From: Roseomonas alba
GTDB lineage: Bacteria; Pseudomonadota; Alphaproteobacteria; Acetobacterales; Acetobacteraceae
Assembly: GCF_019430885.1 (NCBI RefSeq)
Contig: NZ_JAHYBZ010000004.1
Location: 372,001-436,000, forward strand
Length of the DNA stretch: 64,000 bases
Direction: 5' to 3'
The position numbers were made by a program, and so were the translations under genes. The notes beneath the pieces were generated by a model. That model worked only from the letters and a program-made list of their open reading frames with translations, was not told the origin of the DNA and searched no databases. How positions within the stretch are numbered: the first letter of the stretch is position 1; the number at the start of each line of letters is the position of its first letter. Below are positions 42,723-51,447 of this stretch, one piece after another.

Positions 42723-44642
42723 GTGCGCCGGCGCGCCGGGGCGATGCTCCGACCGCCGCCGCAGCTCAGGGTGTCGGAATGGGCGGAGCGGCATCGGATC
42801 CTCGGCAGCCGCGCCTCCTCGGAACCCGGTCCTTGGCGGACGAGCCGGACCCCGTATCTGCGCGAGGTGATGGACGCGCTGTCGGCGGTGCATCCCGCCC
42901 GGCGCGTGGTCTTCATGAAGGGCGCGCAGGTCGGCGCCACCGAGGCCGGGAACAACTGGCTCGGCTACATTCTGCACCACGTGCCGGCCCCGGTGCTGGC
43001 GGTACAGCCGACCGTCGAACTCGCGAAGCGCTTCTCGCGCCAGCGCATCGACCCGCTGCTGGAGGAGACACCAGCCCTCCGGGAGCGCGTCGCCCCCGCC
43101 CGCGCGCGCGACAGCGGCAACACGCTTCTGTCGAAGGAATTCCCCGGCGGCATCCTGGTGCTGACCGGGGCGAACAGCGCGGTCGGGCTGCGCTCGATGA
43201 CGGCGCGCTTCCTGTTCCTTGACGAGATCGACGCCTATCCGGGCGATGTCGAGGGCGAGGGCGATCCGATTGCCCTGGCCGAGGCGCGGGCGCGCACCTT
43301 CGGCTGGCGGCGCAAGGCCTTCCTGGTCTCGACGCCGACGATCGCCGGGCGCAGCCGGATCGAGCGGGAATACGCCGCCTCCGACCAGCGGCGATTCTTC
43401 GTGCCGTGTCCCCACTGCGGCGAGATGCAGTGGCTGAAGTTCGAGCGGCTCCGCTGGGAGAAGGGCGACCCCCGCTCAGCGCGCTATCACTGCGAGGCCT
43501 GCGACGAGGCGATCGAGGAGCACCATAAGACGGCCATGCTGGCCGGCGGCGCGTGGCGGGCGACCGCCAGCGCCGAGGATCCGCACACGGTGGGGTTCCA
43601 CATCTCCTCTCTCTATGCGCCGGTCGGCTGGTACTCCTGGGAGCAGGTCGCTCGGGATTGGGAGGCAGGCCAGGGCAAGCCCGAGGACCTCAAGACCTTC
43701 AGGAACACCGTGCTCGGCGAGACCTGGCAAGAGCGCGGCGAGGCGCCGGATTGGGAGCGGCTGGTCGAGCGGCGCGAGGACTTCCGGATGGGCGTCGTGC
43801 CGGCCGGGGCCCTCTGCCTCACCGTCGGCGTCGACGTGCAGGACGACCGCCTGGAGTGCGACGTCTGGGGTTGGGCCGAGGGGTACACCTCCTGGCTCGT
43901 CGACCACGTTGTCATCCCGGGCAGTCCGCGTGAGCGGGAGCCTTGGGACGCGCTGGCGACGCTGCTCGGGAGGGATTGGCCCAGGACCGGCGGCGGCACC
44001 CTCCGCGTCGTCAAGGCCTGCGTCGACACCGGTGGCCGGGACACCGCGGCGGTCTATGGCCATCTCCGGCGCCTGCGGGATCCGCGCATCGCGCCGACCA
44101 AGGGCGTGGACGGCTGGAACCGGGCGCAGCCGGTGCAGGGTCCGACGCCAGTCGATGCGCTGGTCGATGGCCGCAAGCTCCGCCGTGGTCTGAAGCTCTG
44201 GACGGTGTCGGTCTCGACCTGGAAGGCCGATCTATATCGCCGGCTCTGGCTCGGCCGCGGCGACGCGGAAGAGTTCCCGCCCGGCTGGGTGCACCTGCCG
44301 CGGGGCATCGAGGCGGAGTGGGTGAAGCAGCTGGTTGCGGAGCAGCTGCGCACCACCAAGGATCGCCGCGGCTTTGCCCGGCAGGAATGGGCCAAGCTGC
44401 GCGAACGGAACGAGGCGCTGGACTGCGCCGTGCTGGCACGCGCCGCGCTCTGGCTGCTCGGCGCCGACCGCTACGGCGAGCGCTTCTGGCAGCAGCTGCG
44501 GGACCAGATCGCCGATGCCCCGCTGCGGCCGAGCGAGCTTCCCGCCGGCGGGAATGTCGCGCCGCCGTCGCCACCGCCGGTCGCGCCCGACACCCATCGC
44601 CCGCGCGGCTGGCTCGCGCCACGCAGCGGTTGGCTGCGCTGA
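42723..44642 (+). CDS. terminase large subunit, lambda GpA-like
   Basis: A 639-residue packaging motor and nuclease. Key elements: FMKGAQVGATEAGNNW (Walker A-like), FLFLDEIDAYP (Walker B), a zinc-ribbon-like CPHCGEMQW with YHCEACDE, and the nuclease Asp in TVGVDVQDDRLECDVWGW. It fits lambda GpA. I take the GTG at 42723; an ATG at 42744 would remove seven residues. It would cut and package concatemers into proheads. Confidence 0.92.
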   Translation: MRRRAGAMLRPPPQLRVSEWAERHRILGSRASSEPGPWRTSRTPYLREVMDALSAVHPARRVVFMKGAQVGATEAGNNWLGYILHHVPAPVLAVQPTVELAKRFSRQRIDPLLEETPALRERVAPARARDSGNTLLSKEFPGGILVLTGANSAVGLRSMTARFLFLDEIDAYPGDVEGEGDPIALAEARARTFGWRRKAFLVSTPTIAGRSRIEREYAASDQRRFFVPCPHCGEMQWLKFERLRWEKGDPRSARYHCEACDEAIEEHHKTAMLAGGAWRATASAEDPHTVGFHISSLYAPVGWYSWEQVARDWEAGQGKPEDLKTFRNTVLGETWQERGEAPDWERLVERREDFRMGVVPAGALCLTVGVDVQDDRLECDVWGWAEGYTSWLVDHVVIPGSPREREPWDALATLLGRDWPRTGGGTLRVVKACVDTGGRDTAAVYGHLRRLRDPRIAPTKGVDGWNRAQPVQGPTPVDALVDGRKLRRGLKLWTVSVSTWKADLYRRLWLGRGDAEEFPPGWVHLPRGIEAEWVKQLVAEQLRTTKDRRGFARQEWAKLRERNEALDCAVLARAALWLLGADRYGERFWQQLRDQIADAPLRPSELPAGGNVAPPSPPPVAPDTHRPRGWLAPRSGWLR

Positions 44643-44656
44643 CACTGGAGATCTCC

Positions 44657-45010
44657 ATGACCGCCATCGTCTCGGTGCGCACCACCATTGCCGCCGGCCA
44701 GGCGCTGAGCGGACCCGTCGCCAGCGTCGGCTACGGCGTCTGCCTGTTCCTGTTGCCGGCCGCCTGGACCGACGCCCCTCTTACCCTGCAGGGCTCGCTC
44801 GACGAGGGCGAGCCCGCGGCCTGGGCGGACCTCTATGACCATCTCGGCAACGAGGTGGTGCTGACGATCGCTGCCGGCCGGGCGCTCACCCTGCCGCCGA
44901 CACTGCTGCTCGGCTGGCGCTGGCTGCGGCTGCGCTCCGGCCTCGCCGCCGCGCCGGTGAACCAGGCAGCGGAGCGCCTGCTCACCCTCGGCATCCGGCC
45001 CCTCGCGTGA
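44657..45010 (+). CDS. phage head-region hypothetical protein
   Basis: A 117-residue beta-rich protein between the terminase and the portal (SVGYGVCLFLLPAAWTDAPLT, then EVVLTIAAGRALTLPP and LLLGWRWLRLRSG). The strand pattern is like capsid- or receptor-type phage accessories. It overlaps the next GTG start by four bases. Function unknown. Confidence 0.55.
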   Translation: MTAIVSVRTTIAAGQALSGPVASVGYGVCLFLLPAAWTDAPLTLQGSLDEGEPAAWADLYDHLGNEVVLTIAAGRALTLPPTLLLGWRWLRLRSGLAAAPVNQAAERLLTLGIRPLA

Positions 45011-45615
45011 CCGCGCTGTTCCAGCACCACCTGCCGCCTGCGCCGGCGATGCTGCCCTACGTCTCGGGGCGGTTCTACGCCTCGCAGCATGTGCGCGCGG
45101 TGGGCGGCGCCGTCGCGATGACGGCGAACCGGCTCTGTTGCGTGCCCTACGTGCTGGCGCGGCCTGGGCTGTTCTCGGCCATGGCGGTGAGCGTGACGAC
45201 CGGCGCCGCGGGCGTCCTGCGCATGGCCTTGGCTGCCGACGATGGAACGGGGCATCCCGGGCGCCTCATCGAGGAGCCGGTAGCGGACGCCGACACCACC
45301 GCCGCCGGCAATGCTCTCTGCCCCTTTGCACAACCGCGCTGGATCCCGACCGGGATCTGGTGGCTGCTGTTCTGCTTTTCCGGGGCACCCACGGTGCGCG
45401 GCACCAGCACCCAGGCGTTCAGCGGCGGCAACACGCTGCTGCTCGGCTCGGCCGCGGCGGATGGCGGCGCTGGTGGCGGCACCAGCGGCAGTGAGAACGG
45501 CTTCTTCGTGGCGCTGACCCACCAGGCCGGTGTGCCGATCATGCCGAACCCGCCGATCGGGCTGTCCTATCTGGTCAACGCAGCGGCGCCGCTGCCGACG
45601 CTGCGGGCGGCGTGA
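45007..45615 (+). CDS. phage head-region hypothetical protein, possible decoration
   Basis: A 202-residue beta-rich protein with glycine-rich loops (GGNTLLLGSAAADGGAGGG) and a VSVTTGAAGVLRMALAAD core, suggesting a surface jelly-roll-like or adsorption module. It starts at a GTG that overlaps the preceding gene and is followed by gpW. I do not recognise a named family. Its place makes a capsid or fibre accessory plausible. Confidence 0.5.
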   Translation: MTALFQHHLPPAPAMLPYVSGRFYASQHVRAVGGAVAMTANRLCCVPYVLARPGLFSAMAVSVTTGAAGVLRMALAADDGTGHPGRLIEEPVADADTTAAGNALCPFAQPRWIPTGIWWLLFCFSGAPTVRGTSTQAFSGGNTLLLGSAAADGGAGGGTSGSENGFFVALTHQAGVPIMPNPPIGLSYLVNAAAPLPTLRAA

Positions 45616-45851
45616 TGGATCCGACCGTCCTTGCATGGGCGCTGGCGCAGCCGGCCGGCAGCCGTGCCGCCACCCTCGCGGCCGCCTACACCGGCGGCAC
45701 CACGCGCGTGACTTTCGACGGCCGCACCGTGGAGTACCGAAGCCTCGACGAGCTTGGCCGCGCGCTTGCCGCGCTGCATGGCGCGGAGAACAGCGCGGCG
45801 CGGCGGCCCGCGGTCACGCTGGCGAGCTTCACCCGCGGAGGCAGTGCGTGA
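45615..45851 (+). CDS. gpW-like head-tail joining protein
   Basis: A 78-residue protein with an early helix (VLAWALAQPAGSRAATLAAAY) and the short hairpin GTTRVTFDGRTVEYRS, ending in a helix LDELGRALAALHGAE. That layout matches gpW, which helps join heads to tails. It lies directly before the portal, as in lambda. The ATG overlaps the previous stop. Confidence 0.75.
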   Translation: MDPTVLAWALAQPAGSRAATLAAAYTGGTTRVTFDGRTVEYRSLDELGRALAALHGAENSAARRPAVTLASFTRGGSA

Positions 45852-47335
45852 TCGACCGCATGACGCGCCGCTTCCGCGGTGCCTGGCATGTGCTGCGCGG
45901 CTACGCCGCGGCGCAGGACCACCGCGCCTCGGCCTGGGCGCCCTCCGGCGGCAGCGCCAATGCCGAGGTCGGCCTGGCCGCGTCGACCGTGGCACGCCGC
46001 GCGCGCGACGCTGTCCGCAACGATCCCTACGCTAGCCGCATCGTCGACCTGTGGACCGGCAATGCGGTCGGTGCGGGCATCACCACCCGCTGGCCCGACG
46101 ATGCGCACAGCCGCGCCTGGCAGCGCTGGGCGGAGAGCACCGCCTGCGATGCCGAGGGCCGGCTGGACCTCTACGGTCTTCAGGCGCTTGTCATGCGTGC
46201 CGTTGTCGAAAGCGGCGAGTGCTTCGTGCGCTTCCTGATGGTGCCGCCATCGCGTGCCAATCCGATCGGCCTGCGCCTGCAGGTGCTGGAGAGCGATCAC
46301 CTCGACACGGCGCGCAACGGCATGGTCGACGTCGCGCCGACCATCCAGGGGATCGCCCTCGGTGAGGTCGGCGAGCCGGTCGGCTACTGGCTGCATCGCG
46401 TGCATCCCGGCGCGGCGTGGCTTCTCCGGGGTGCAACCTGGCAAGGCAGCGAGCGCATCGCGGCCGATGATGTGCTGCACGTCTATCGTAAGCGCCGGCC
46501 CGGCCAGCTGCGCGACGTCTCCTGGCTCGCGCCCATCCTCCTTCGCCTGCGCGACCTCGGCGACTACGAGGCCGCCCTGCTGATGAAAGCCAAGATCGAG
46601 GCCTGCCTCGCCGCCGTGGTGACGGAGGAGGGCGACGAGGCGCTGACTGGCGCCGCCGCCGGCCTGCTGCGGGATGCGCAGGGCCGGACGGTCGAGAGCT
46701 TCGAACCTGGGATGATCCTGTATCGCCGCGGCATGGGCAGCGTGGAGGTGGTGAACCCCTCGGGCGGCGGATCGCATGCAGCCTTCGCCCGCCGCGCGCT
46801 CGAAGCCGCCGCGGTCGGTGCCGGTCTGACCTACGACCAGGTCTCCGGCGACCTCACCCAGGCGAACTACTCCTCGCTGCGCGCCGGCAAGATCGAGTTC
46901 CGCCGCCTCTGCGAGCAGGTGCAGTACGGCATGCTGATCCCGATGCTCGTGCGCCCCATCGCCGAGCGCTTCCATTCGCAAGGTGCCCTCCTCGGTCTGT
47001 GGGGCGCCGAGATGCCGGACGGCGTGTCGCACGTCCCGCCGGCGCATGAGATGATCGATCCGCTCAAGGATACCACCGCCCTGATCGCGCAGGTGCGCGC
47101 CGGCTTCGTGCCGCAGCCCGAGGCGGCGGGGGCCTTCGGCTACGACTTCCGCGCCGCCGTGGAGATGATCCGCGAGGCCAATGCGCTGCTCGACGAGGCC
47201 GGCATCTCGCTCGACACCGATCCGCGCCGGGTCGCGAAGTCCGGCGCGGCGCAGGACGCCGCGCAGATGGCCGCGGTCGAGATCGCCGCCACCGGCGCTG
47301 CGGCACCGCCGCGCGAGACCCCAGCAGAGGGCTGA
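45848..47335 (+). CDS. lambda-type portal protein (gpB-like)
   Basis: A 495-residue portal. Typical elements: ARDAVRNDPYASRIVDLWTGNAVGAGI, VESGECFVRFLM, LQVLESDHLDT, DDVLHVYRKRRPGQLRDVSWLAPIL, YEAALLMKAKIEACLAA and GLTYDQVSGDLTQANYSSLRAG. Portal proteins form the dodecameric vertex through which DNA passes. It starts at a GTG that overlaps the gpW stop. Confidence 0.9.
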   Translation: MIDRMTRRFRGAWHVLRGYAAAQDHRASAWAPSGGSANAEVGLAASTVARRARDAVRNDPYASRIVDLWTGNAVGAGITTRWPDDAHSRAWQRWAESTACDAEGRLDLYGLQALVMRAVVESGECFVRFLMVPPSRANPIGLRLQVLESDHLDTARNGMVDVAPTIQGIALGEVGEPVGYWLHRVHPGAAWLLRGATWQGSERIAADDVLHVYRKRRPGQLRDVSWLAPILLRLRDLGDYEAALLMKAKIEACLAAVVTEEGDEALTGAAAGLLRDAQGRTVESFEPGMILYRRGMGSVEVVNPSGGGSHAAFARRALEAAAVGAGLTYDQVSGDLTQANYSSLRAGKIEFRRLCEQVQYGMLIPMLVRPIAERFHSQGALLGLWGAEMPDGVSHVPPAHEMIDPLKDTTALIAQVRAGFVPQPEAAGAFGYDFRAAVEMIREANALLDEAGISLDTDPRRVAKSGAAQDAAQMAAVEIAATGAAAPPRETPAEG

Positions 47336-47337
47336 CC

Positions 47338-49419
47338 ATGACGGACATCATCGAACCGGGCGGGGGCGACCCCGCGCCGGAGCCTGCTGCTGCGCCGGAT
47401 CGACTTCCCGCCGCCGGGCAGTTGATCCTGGCGCAGCGCGCCATCACCGCCCCCGCCACCGTCGACCGCGCTGCACGGACCGTTGAGGTGGTGTGGAGCA
47501 CCGGCGCGCGGGCTCGGAACTTCGTCCCCGCCCTCGGCCTGATCACCGAGGAGCTGGAGATGTCGCCCAACGCGGTACGCATGGACGCACTCCGCTCCGG
47601 CCGCGCCCCGGTGCTCGACACCCATCGCCGCGGCGGCGCGCGCGACGTGCTCGGCCGCGTCACCGCGGCCCGCCTCGAGCGCGGCCGCGGCTATGCCACA
47701 CTGCAATTCAGCACGGCCGCCGACGTCGAGCCGGTCTGGCAGCGCATCGCCGACGGCACGCTGCGCGCGGTCAGCGTCGGCTATCGCGTGCACCGCTATG
47801 TGCCGCGGCCGGACGCCGCCACTGGCGAGACCATCCAGCGCGCGGTGGATTGGGAGCCCTTCGAGATCTCCGTCGTGCCGGTCCCTGTCGACCGGGACGC
47901 ATCCGTGCGTGGCGAGGCGCCGCAGGGTGCGCCCGCCATCGCCATCGAACCCGCCCTGCCTGGCGAGAATACCCCCATGCCCGAGACGACGCCGGAAGCC
48001 CCGGCCGCCCCGGCGCCGTCCGCGCCGCCCACCCCGCCCCAGGAGCCGACTGTGACCACCACGCCCGAGCCGACCCGCGCCGCACCGGACCTCGACGCGG
48101 TCCGTGCCGAGGCCCAGCGCGCCGAGCGCGAGCGCATCGCCGGCATCGACGCCGCGGTCGAGGCCGCCCGCGCCCTGCTGCCCGTGGAACGCATCACGCC
48201 CATCCGTGCCGAGGCGATCGCGGCCGGCTGGACCGGCGACCAGGCCCGCCGCGCCCTGTTCGACGCCCTGGTGGCGCGGGGGCCGCGCCCGTCCATTCCC
48301 GCCCGCCCGGAGACCGGCCCGAGCCACGACGACCCGGCGCAGATCCTCGACGCCATGGCCGAGGCGCTCGCCGCCCGCGCCATGCCCGGCTATCAGCCCC
48401 AGGGGGAGAATGGGCGGGCCGGCCGCCATGCCGAGTTCATGGGCTGGCGTCCCTCCGACATGATCGGCGAGCTGCTGCGGGCCCGCGGCGAGCGGAGCGT
48501 GCCGCGCAACCCGACGCTGCTCGCCGAGCGGGCCTTCCACACCAGCTCGGACTTCCCGCTGCTGCTGGCGGCCGCTGCCAACAAGATGCTGCTCGCTGCC
48601 TACCAGCCGGCGCAGCCGACCTACCGCCAGATCTTCCTCCGCCGCGACTTCCGCGACTTCAAGCCGCACCGGCACCTGCGCATCGGCGACTTCCCGACCC
48701 TGCTGCCGCTCGCCGAGAATGGTGAGATCCAGGTCGGCACCATGTCCGAGAGCCAGGAGATCGTGCTCCTGCAGACCTTCGCGCGGCGCATCCGCGTCAC
48801 CCGGCCAATGCTGGTCAACGACGATCTCGGCGCCTTCACCGATTTCGCCGCCGCCATCGGCCGCCGTGTCGCCGAGTTCGAGAACGCCACCGCCTACAAC
48901 CTGCTGAACTCGGCCAATGGCGAGGGCCCGACGCTGACCACCGGCAGCGCGCCGGTGTTCGCCACCGGTGCGGCGCGCGCCAACAAGGCCAGCACCGGCA
49001 CCGTGCTCGACACCTCGACCATCGGCGCCGGCCGCACCGCCATCATGAAGCAGCGCACGCTCGACGGCCTGCCGATCTCGATGGGCCAGACCATGCGGCT
49101 GCTGGTCGGGCCCAACCTCGAGCTCGCCGCGCGGCAGGCGACGGTGGTCGTGCAGGCGAGCGAGATCGGCAAAGCCAACGTCTTTGCCGGCTTCGTGCAG
49201 CCGGTGATCGAGCCGCTGATCGGGGCGAACCGCTGGTACCTGTTCTCCGACCCGGTCGCCGCACCGGTCTATGTCTACGGCTACCTGAACGGCGCCGAGG
49301 GGCCGCAGGTCACGACCGGCCCGGTGCAGGGCGCGGACGGTGTCGAGGTCAGCGTCATCTTCGACTTCGGTGTCGGTGCGATCGACTGGCGCGGCGCCTG
49401 GTTCAACCCGGGCACCTGA
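47338..49419 (+). CDS. prohead protease/major capsid protein fusion
   Basis: A 693-residue fusion. Residues about 30-190 form a prohead protease (VDRAARTVEVVWSTGARARN, MDALRSGRAPVLDTHRRG with the likely catalytic His, and EISVVPVPVDRDA). An Ala/Pro linker and a helical scaffold-like part follow (RAEAQRAERERIAGIDAAVEAA). From about 390 the HK97-like major capsid continues with PRNPTLLAERAFHTSSDFPLLL to the end. Self-cleavage during assembly should release the capsid protein. Confidence 0.85.
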   Translation: MTDIIEPGGGDPAPEPAAAPDRLPAAGQLILAQRAITAPATVDRAARTVEVVWSTGARARNFVPALGLITEELEMSPNAVRMDALRSGRAPVLDTHRRGGARDVLGRVTAARLERGRGYATLQFSTAADVEPVWQRIADGTLRAVSVGYRVHRYVPRPDAATGETIQRAVDWEPFEISVVPVPVDRDASVRGEAPQGAPAIAIEPALPGENTPMPETTPEAPAAPAPSAPPTPPQEPTVTTTPEPTRAAPDLDAVRAEAQRAERERIAGIDAAVEAARALLPVERITPIRAEAIAAGWTGDQARRALFDALVARGPRPSIPARPETGPSHDDPAQILDAMAEALAARAMPGYQPQGENGRAGRHAEFMGWRPSDMIGELLRARGERSVPRNPTLLAERAFHTSSDFPLLLAAAANKMLLAAYQPAQPTYRQIFLRRDFRDFKPHRHLRIGDFPTLLPLAENGEIQVGTMSESQEIVLLQTFARRIRVTRPMLVNDDLGAFTDFAAAIGRRVAEFENATAYNLLNSANGEGPTLTTGSAPVFATGAARANKASTGTVLDTSTIGAGRTAIMKQRTLDGLPISMGQTMRLLVGPNLELAARQATVVVQASEIGKANVFAGFVQPVIEPLIGANRWYLFSDPVAAPVYVYGYLNGAEGPQVTTGPVQGADGVEVSVIFDFGVGAIDWRGAWFNPGT

Positions 49420-49509
49420 TCCCGCCGCTCCCCTCCATTCCATCCGCATCGCGCCAGGGCGCCGCCGGACCTCCGGCCGGCGCCCTGCGCGCTTTCAGGA
49501 GACCTTCTC

Positions 49510-49860
49510 ATGCGCAACTGCATCCGTCCCGACGCGCGCTCCATCCCGATGGTGGTGCCCTATGCCGGCGGGATCCTCTCTGGCCAGGGCATGCTGGTCG
49601 GCGCCTTCTTCGGGGTGGCGGCCTCCGACGCTGCCCAGAACGCCAACGTCGACTGCGAGACCCGCGGCGAGTTCGAACTGACTAAGGAGCCCGCGCTGGC
49701 CGTCAGCCAGGGGGCGCGGGTGTTCTGGGACAATACCAATCGCCGCATCACCACCACCGCCACCGGCAATTTCCAGGTCGGACTCTGTACCGTCGCCGCG
49801 CTGGCAGGGGATGCCACTGTGCGCGTGATGCTTGCCCGTGTGCCGGCCTCGGGGGCGTGA
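49510..49860 (+). CDS. DUF2190 family capsid-associated protein
   Basis: A 116-residue protein with PMVVPYAGGILSGQGMLVGAFFGVAASDA and EFELTKEPALAVSQGARVFWD, the usual DUF2190 pattern, which is often a capsid decoration-like fold. It follows the capsid gene, as in many siphoviruses. AGGAGA precedes the ATG. Confidence 0.8.
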   Translation: MRNCIRPDARSIPMVVPYAGGILSGQGMLVGAFFGVAASDAAQNANVDCETRGEFELTKEPALAVSQGARVFWDNTNRRITTTATGNFQVGLCTVAALAGDATVRVMLARVPASGA

Positions 49861-50258
49861 TGGCTGCGCTGCTGCCGCGCGACCGCGCGCGCCTCGAGGG
49901 CGTGCACCGCGACCTGGTGCGCGTCGTCGAACGGGCCCGCCTGACGGTGCCCTTCATCGTCACCGAGGGGCTGCGCTCGCGGGCCCGGCAGACCGGGCTG
50001 GTGGCGATCGGTGCCTCGCGCACGATGAACAGCCGGCATATCACCGGCCACGCGGTCGATCTGGCCTACTGGCTGGACGACGGCGACGGCACGGTCGAGC
50101 AAGGCGAGATCCGCTGGGATTGGCCGCTGTATGAGCAGATCGGCGCCGCGATGAAGGCCGCGGCGAAAGAGCTCGGTGTGGCGATCGTCTGGGGCGGCGA
50201 CTGGGCCTCCTTCCGTGACGGGCCGCATTTCGAGCTCGACCGCACGGCGTATCCCTGA
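49860..50258 (+). CDS. M15 peptidase endolysin
   Basis: A 132-residue D-Ala-D-Ala-type carboxypeptidase or L-alanyl-D-glutamate endopeptidase. The zinc ligands are in SRHITGHAVDLAYW (His and Asp) and GPHFEL (His) after WGGDW. It should cut peptidoglycan at lysis. No signal peptide, so it needs the holin nearby. It is placed between DUF2190 and the spanins. Confidence 0.85.
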   Translation: MAALLPRDRARLEGVHRDLVRVVERARLTVPFIVTEGLRSRARQTGLVAIGASRTMNSRHITGHAVDLAYWLDDGDGTVEQGEIRWDWPLYEQIGAAMKAAAKELGVAIVWGGDWASFRDGPHFELDRTAYP

Positions 50259-50647
50259 TGGGCGCCGCGATCCTCGCGCTGCTCGGCCGGCACGCGCTGC
50301 CGATCGGTCTGGCAGCAGCCGTCGCCATGACGGCGCTGACGGCCACGCACTTCCGCACCCAGCGCGACGCGGCGCGTGCTGAGGCGGCCATGGCCAGCCG
50401 TACGGCCCAGGCCAATGCCACGGCGCTCGCCCAGGCCACGGTCGAGCACGACCGCCACATCGCCGCGCTGACTGGCGAGGCCGAACGCGCCCGTGCCCAG
50501 GCCGCGCGCCTCGGCGCCAACCTGGAGGCTCTCCGCCGTGACCCGAGCCACGCTGCTGGCGCTGCCCCTGTGCTGCGCGATGCTGTCGACCGCTTGCGCG
50601 CCGGCCGCACCGCCGGAGATCCGGCTGCTGCCGCTCCGCCTCCCTGA
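50258..50647 (+). CDS. i-spanin (Rz-like)
   Basis: A 129-residue protein with one N-terminal membrane helix (LPIGLAAAVAMTALTATHF) followed by a long periplasmic coiled coil (RAEAAMASRTAQANATALAQATVEHD and on) and an Ala/Pro-rich end. It is the inner-membrane spanin; its gene contains the start of the o-spanin in another frame. It acts last in lysis, joining the inner and outer membranes. Confidence 0.7.
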   Translation: MGAAILALLGRHALPIGLAAAVAMTALTATHFRTQRDAARAEAAMASRTAQANATALAQATVEHDRHIAALTGEAERARAQAARLGANLEALRRDPSHAAGAAPVLRDAVDRLRAGRTAGDPAAAAPPP

Positions 50648-50813
50648 CGCCCTGCTGATCTGTGCGGCCGCGCCGGCACTGCCGATCTCGGACATCCTGA
50701 CCCAAGGGCAGGTGGCGGAACTGCTGCTGGCCTATGACGCGGCCCATTCCGACTGCGCCGGGCGGCTGGCCGCGGTGCGGCGGCTGAATCCCACCGACGC
50801 GGGCGAGCAGTGA
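50538..50813 (+). CDS. o-spanin (Rz1-like lipoprotein), overlapping Rz
   Basis: A 91-residue outer-membrane lipoprotein. The signal TRATLLALPLCCAMLSTAC ends in a lipobox with a Cys, followed by a proline-rich stretch (APAAPPEIRLLPLRLPD). GTG at 50538 has a GGAGG nine bases upstream. Its first 110 bases lie inside the Rz gene in another reading frame, the arrangement of Rz/Rz1 pairs. Confidence 0.7.
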   Translation: MTRATLLALPLCCAMLSTACAPAAPPEIRLLPLRLPDALLICAAAPALPISDILTQGQVAELLLAYDAAHSDCAGRLAAVRRLNPTDAGEQ

Positions 50814-51118
50814 ACGCCTTCGCCGATGCGATGGGCGCGCTGGTCGCCGATCCAAATCTCGGGGCCGACACTGTCTACCGGCAGGGCGGCATCGGCCCGG
50901 CAGTTCCGGTCCGCGTCCTGCGGTCTTCGCCCGACGGCGTCATCGATGCCTTCGGCACCGAGATCCTCTCGGCCACCGACATCCTCTCGGTTGCCATCGC
51001 CGCGCTGCCTGACCTCGCCGCCGGCGACAGCTTCGCCATCGGCCCTGACCTGCTCACCGTCACCCACGCCGAGCGCGACGCCTCCGGCACCGCCTGGCGC
51101 GTGCTCTGCCAGCGATAG
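50810..51118 (+). CDS. gpFII-like head-tail joining protein
   Basis: A 102-residue beta-rich protein (VPVRVLRSSPDGVIDAFGTEILSATDIL, GDSFAIGPDLLTVTHAERDASGTAWRVL) matching the small head-tail attachment proteins of the gpFII type. GTG at 50810 overlaps the spanin stop. It would complete the neck. Confidence 0.65.
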   Translation: MNAFADAMGALVADPNLGADTVYRQGGIGPAVPVRVLRSSPDGVIDAFGTEILSATDILSVAIAALPDLAAGDSFAIGPDLLTVTHAERDASGTAWRVLCQR

Positions 51119-51129
51119 GAGTTCCCGCC

Positions 51130-51447
51130 ATGCCGCAGAACGCCCTGACCCTGCTGGAGATCCTGCGCGACCTGCTGCTCGGTGCCGCTGCCGGCCTCGC
51201 CGGCGGCTTCGTGCGCTGGAACAACCCGGAGCGTCGGCGCTTCGGCTGGTGCCTGGCCTGGGAGGTGCCCTCCGCCGCGCTGGTCGGCAGCGCCGGCTAT
51301 GCGCTCGGCGGTTTTCTCGAGTTCAACGAGTACGGCCGGTTCCTCTTTGCCTTCGTGTTCGGCTACCTCGGCCAGGCGGCGCTGCATGACCTCGCTGTCG
51401 CCATCATCCGCCACCGCACTGGCCTGCCACCAGGCAGCACGCCGTGA
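51130..51447 (+). CDS. holin-like membrane protein (LydA-type)
   Basis: A 105-residue protein. Hydrophobic segments: LLLGAAAGLAGGFVRW, WEVPSAALVGSAGYALGGFL and FLFAFVFGYLGQAALHDLAVA, with a charged end. Three membrane helices of this spacing fit LydA-type holins. The three lysis functions (M15, spanins, holin) are interleaved with neck genes here. Confidence 0.65.
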   Translation: MPQNALTLLEILRDLLLGAAAGLAGGFVRWNNPERRRFGWCLAWEVPSAALVGSAGYALGGFLEFNEYGRFLFAFVFGYLGQAALHDLAVAIIRHRTGLPPGSTP

